A DNA stretch of 40,150 bases from DAOTTI01 sp034437795. GTDB lineage: Bacteria; Chloroflexota; UBA11872; UBA12225. Position numbers and translations under genes: made by a program. The notes under the pieces were generated by a model. It did not search any database. It was not told where the DNA came from and worked only from the letters and a program-made list of their open reading frames with translations. The DNA lies in assembly GCA_034437795.1 (NCBI GenBank), contig DAOTTI010000193.1, positions 1 through 40,150 of the forward strand. Reading direction: 5' to 3'. Position 1 is the stretch's first letter, and each line of letters opens with the position of its first letter. Positions 37,580 through 40,150 of this stretch are shown piece after piece.

Positions 37580-38998
37580 ATGCTCGAGCCGCGGCGCGCC
37601 ACCGTCGCCATTGCCCGCACCACGGAAAAGCATCGCTCTCAGGAGCGCGTGCTCGGGCTGGTGCGGGAGGCCATCGATCTGCTGGGCGGCATGTCGCAGT
37701 TCGTCAACCCCGGCGACACGGTGCTGATCAAGCCCAACCAGACCGTCTTCTACTCAGCGGAGGAAGGCTGCACGACTGATCCGCTGGTGGTGGGGGCGCT
37801 GATCCGGCTGGCCAGGGAGGCTGGCGCCCGCACGGTGCAGGTGGGGGAGTGCAGCGGCGGGTTCTTCCCTTCACTGCAGTGCATGCGGATCACCGGCATG
37901 GCCGCCGTCGCCGAGCGCGAGGGGGCCGAGCTAATCGACCTGGGCAGCGACGACGTGCCGAACCGCACCGTCCGCGTGCCGCAGGGGCGCGTGCTGACGG
38001 AGGTGCCCCTCCCTGCGCCGCTCCTGGACGCGGACGTCGTGATCAACGTCCCCAAGGCCAAGAACCATCACATCGAGCCGATCACCGGGGCGATCAAGAA
38101 CTGGGTCGGCGCGGTCAACCGCACCTGGCGCCAGTACCACCACGGCGACGCCGACATGATCCCGCGCTTCGTCGACATTCTGTCGGTCGCGCCGCCGACG
38201 CTGTGCGTGGTGGACGCGCTCATTTGCGGCGAGGGGGATGGCCCCATTGCCGATCTCCCCCGCTGGTGCGGCTGCATCCTGGCCTCCACCGACCCCGTGG
38301 CGACCGACGTCAGCATTGCGCGCCTGCTGGGGCACGATTGGCGCCAGCTCCGCTTCGCCGAGGAGGCGGAGCGGCGCGGCCTGGGGGTCCGCGAGCCGAT
38401 CGAGTACGTCGGCGTGCCGATCGAGACGGTGGCCTTTCAGGCCTGGAAGGGCCACGCGGGGTACGATTACCTGCCGGTCAACTTCCTCGTCGGGGCTGGG
38501 GTGACCCTGGAAGGGACCATCGGGCACGTGAAGAGCGTGCTGGACAGCATGCTCCGCCGCGGCGAGCTGCAGCAGGTGATCTGGCTCAAGGGAACGCCGA
38601 CGATCATGGTCGGCGAGGTCGATGATCCCCTTTTCGAGGAGCACCTCCAGGAGGGCCCCTACATCGTCTTCGACGACGCCGCTCTGCCCCGTTACAAGCA
38701 CGACCCGCGCGTGCACTTTGTGCCCGGCCACCCGGTGCTGGATAACGCCATGGAGGAGCTGTTCAAGGGGCTGGGGGTGGAGTACCCGGGACAGGCCGTG
38801 CTGAAGTGGCAGCAGTTCCAGCGCTGGGGGATGCACCTGATGGCCTATGCATCCTGGAGACAGAAGGCGATGGCCCTGGCCAGGCCCCTCGGCGCGCTGG
38901 GGCTGGCGGTCGCCGGCGGGGCGGCGCTGGGCGCCGCGCTGGGGCGCATGCCCTGGAGACGGCGCCGGCGCCGGCCGCTCCTGGCCGGCAGACGCTAA
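37580..38998 (+). CDS. DUF362 domain-containing protein with C-terminal membrane anchor
   Basis: Start is ATG 37580 (472 residues), since the frame upstream lacks coding character. DUF362 features are VNPGDTVLIKPNQTVFYSAE, TDPLVVGALIRLAREAGART with VQVGECS, VINVPKAKNHHIEPITGAIK with NWVG, and VVDALICGEGDGPIADLPRW with CGCILASTDPVATDVSIARL. No ferredoxin-type Cys clusters are present. The last 50 residues contain a hydrophobic Gly/Ala segment (GALGLAVAGGAALGAALG) and a tail of Arg residues, consistent with a membrane anchor with its C-terminus inside. The function of the family is not established. Confidence 0.9.
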   Translation: MLEPRRATVAIARTTEKHRSQERVLGLVREAIDLLGGMSQFVNPGDTVLIKPNQTVFYSAEEGCTTDPLVVGALIRLAREAGARTVQVGECSGGFFPSLQCMRITGMAAVAEREGAELIDLGSDDVPNRTVRVPQGRVLTEVPLPAPLLDADVVINVPKAKNHHIEPITGAIKNWVGAVNRTWRQYHHGDADMIPRFVDILSVAPPTLCVVDALICGEGDGPIADLPRWCGCILASTDPVATDVSIARLLGHDWRQLRFAEEAERRGLGVREPIEYVGVPIETVAFQAWKGHAGYDYLPVNFLVGAGVTLEGTIGHVKSVLDSMLRRGELQQVIWLKGTPTIMVGEVDDPLFEEHLQEGPYIVFDDAALPRYKHDPRVHFVPGHPVLDNAMEELFKGLGVEYPGQAVLKWQQFQRWGMHLMAYASWRQKAMALARPLGALGLAVAGGAALGAALGRMPWRRRRRRPLLAGRR

Positions 38999-39092
38999 CC
39001 GGCGCCGGCCACGTGGCAGGCTCGGAAGCCGTGGCGACCAGGAGTAGTGACCTGCCCTGGGCCGCCATATGGCATGCTTATAGCCGGCAGTG

Positions 39093-39177
39093 AGTGGCGT
39101 GGGGCGACCACGTGGTGTAGCTTCAGCCTGAAGTCAGTGGCGCGGGCCGGCCGCGTGGCCTGGTTCCAGCCAGCTGT
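39093..39177. repeat. Two 42-bp imperfect direct repeats
   Basis: 39093-39134 (starts AGTGGCGTGGGGCGACCACG) and 39136-39177 (starts AGTGGCGCGGGCCGGCCGCG) agree at 31 of 42 positions by hand count. They lie in the spacer before the antiporter gene. No gene is seen in 38999-39215. Confidence 0.6.
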
Positions 39178-39215
39178 GACTTGCGCCGGAACGGGCCGCG
39201 AGGGACTATAGAGGC

Positions 39216-40150
39216 GTGTCCGAAGTCGCATCGGTCCTGATCGACCTCTTTCTCATCTTCCTGGTGGCGAAGGTCGGAGGGGAGATCTTTGAGCGCGTCA
39301 AGCAGCCGCCGGTCATCGGTGAGCTGCTAGCGGGCGTCCTGATCGGCCCGCACGCCCTCGGCTGGTTAGGCGTACCGCGGGAAGGGCTCGTCGCCGCCTT
39401 TCACGGCGATCCCGCGGCGGCGCAGGAGGCGCTGCGCCTGGTCTACCACGTCGTGGCGGAGATGGGCGTCATTATCCTGCTCTTTTACGTGGGGCTGGAG
39501 ACGCGCGTCTCGGACCTGGTGCGGGTCGGCCCGCGCGCCTTCCTGGTGGGGGTGCTGGGGATCGTGCTGCCCTTCGGTCTGGGGCTGGGCTTTATGACCC
39601 TGCAGCCGACGCAGCAACTCACCGACGCCTTCACCGCTACCGCGCTGGTCGCGACCTCGGTAGGCATCACGGCGCGCGTGATGCGGGACCTGGGGGTGCT
39701 GGACACGGCCGAGGCGCGGATCATCCTGGGGGCCGCGGTGATTGACGATATCCTGGCCATGCTGCTCCTGGCCATCGTGATCGCCTTTAGCAGCGGGGCG
39801 GGCGTCTCCCCATGGAGCCTGGGGGTGCTCCTGGGGCAAGCCGTGGCCTTTGTGGTCTTCGTGATCCTGGTGGGGCGGCGGCTGGTGGGGCGGTACAGCG
39901 TCCACTTCGAGCGCCTGCGGATCGAGAACGCCCCCTTCGCCCTGGCCCTCCTGCTCACCCTGGGTCTGGCGGCGCTCTCGAGCGCCATTGGCCTGGCCGC
40001 GATCATCGGGGCGTTCCTGGCGGGGATGGTCCTGGCCGAGGCGCGCGAGCAATACCAGTTCGAGCGCCAGGTGCTGCCGCTGTACCAGTTCCTGGCGCCG
40101 TACTTCTTCGTCGTGACCGGCGCCGAGGAGAACCTGCAGGTCTTTGCCAA
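39216..40150 (+). CDS. CPA2 family cation/proton antiporter (3' end outside window)
   Basis: The frame is open from GTG 39216 to the window end (311 codons). GTG at 39216 directly precedes the first membrane helix (VLIDLFLIFLVAKVGGEIFE). Family features are QPPVIGELLAGVLIGPHALG (helix 2), MGVIILLFYVGLETRVSDLV, TATALVATSVGITARVMRDL, and AAVIDDILAMLLLAIVIAFS with the ion-binding Asp-Asp pair of NapA-like CPA2 proteins. AIIGAFLAGMVLAEA follows. It exchanges Na+ or K+ for protons across the membrane. The C-terminal part, which would show whether a RCK (TrkA-N) domain is attached, is beyond the window. Confidence 0.93.
   Translation, partial: MSEVASVLIDLFLIFLVAKVGGEIFERVKQPPVIGELLAGVLIGPHALGWLGVPREGLVAAFHGDPAAAQEALRLVYHVVAEMGVIILLFYVGLETRVSDLVRVGPRAFLVGVLGIVLPFGLGLGFMTLQPTQQLTDAFTATALVATSVGITARVMRDLGVLDTAEARIILGAAVIDDILAMLLLAIVIAFSSGAGVSPWSLGVLLGQAVAFVVFVILVGRRLVGRYSVHFERLRIENAPFALALLLTLGLAALSSAIGLAAIIGAFLAGMVLAEAREQYQFERQVLPLYQFLAPYFFVVTGAEENLQVFA

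Overview
The window is a high-GC (roughly 70%) bacterial chromosome segment carrying about 30 genes on both strands. Tat-type and lipoprotein-type solute-binding proteins, a GHL6-type glycosidase, small DUF proteins and intergenic spacers full of short dispersed repeats (many copies of CTCACCCCCTGGCCCCCTCT and GAGTAGCGAGTAGCGAG-like units) fit an uncultured or thermophile-related Chloroflexota member. This assignment rests on style and gene content, not on a marker gene. I found no rRNA, tRNA, CRISPR array or transposase.

Layout. 1-7.4 kb (mostly minus strand): a partial GHL6/GH42-like glycosidase, an aminoglycoside-phosphotransferase-fold kinase, a family 5 peptide/oligosaccharide-binding protein, a secreted HExxH metallopeptidase (plus strand) and a secreted two-repeat protein. 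7.7-15.9 kb (plus strand): a probable sugar or sugar-acid utilisation group of Gfo/Idh/MocA oxidoreductase, GntR/FCD regulator with a palindromic candidate operator, two family 1 sugar-binding lipoproteins with no permease beside them, RraA-like protein, RpiB/LacAB isomerase and CapA-like phosphatase. 16.1-17.9 kb (minus strand): an unrecognised alpha/alpha-toroid-like protein and a small SFPASDPP protein.

18.8-32.7 kb is a glycan or glycoside biosynthesis locus: a GT4 glycosyltransferase, three CgeB-like glycosyltransferases, a CmoB-like SAM methyltransferase, a dTDP-L-rhamnose 4-epimerase-like SDR with a zinc-ribbon insert, a medium-chain dehydrogenase, a GH39-like protein whose barrel order looks circularly permuted and whose expected nucleophile is Gln, and a phosphoribosyltransferase/kinase-like fusion preceded by a 25-codon overlapping ORF. 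An AsnC/Lrp regulator and a tiny membrane protein sit divergently inside the locus. A broken PRPP synthetase gene lies just beyond it.

32.8-40.1 kb: a DUF2231-Rieske membrane protein, the prs pseudogene, a widespread conserved hypothetical with a very strong RBS, a small ferritin-like protein and a DUF2795-like protein separated by a 29-bp-arm hairpin, a small coiled-coil protein, a DUF362 protein and the first three quarters of a CPA2 cation/proton antiporter.

The most unusual signals are: (i) GAGTAGCG repeats that sit directly 3' of five genes, always in the sense orientation, and supply the stop codon in three of them; (ii) other microsatellite-like repeats that supply start codons or N-termini, or are inserted in frame in a kinase and a glycosyltransferase; (iii) the PRTase-kinase fusion and permuted GH in the glycan locus; (iv) an 84-bp gap-free tandem repeat of unknown nature.
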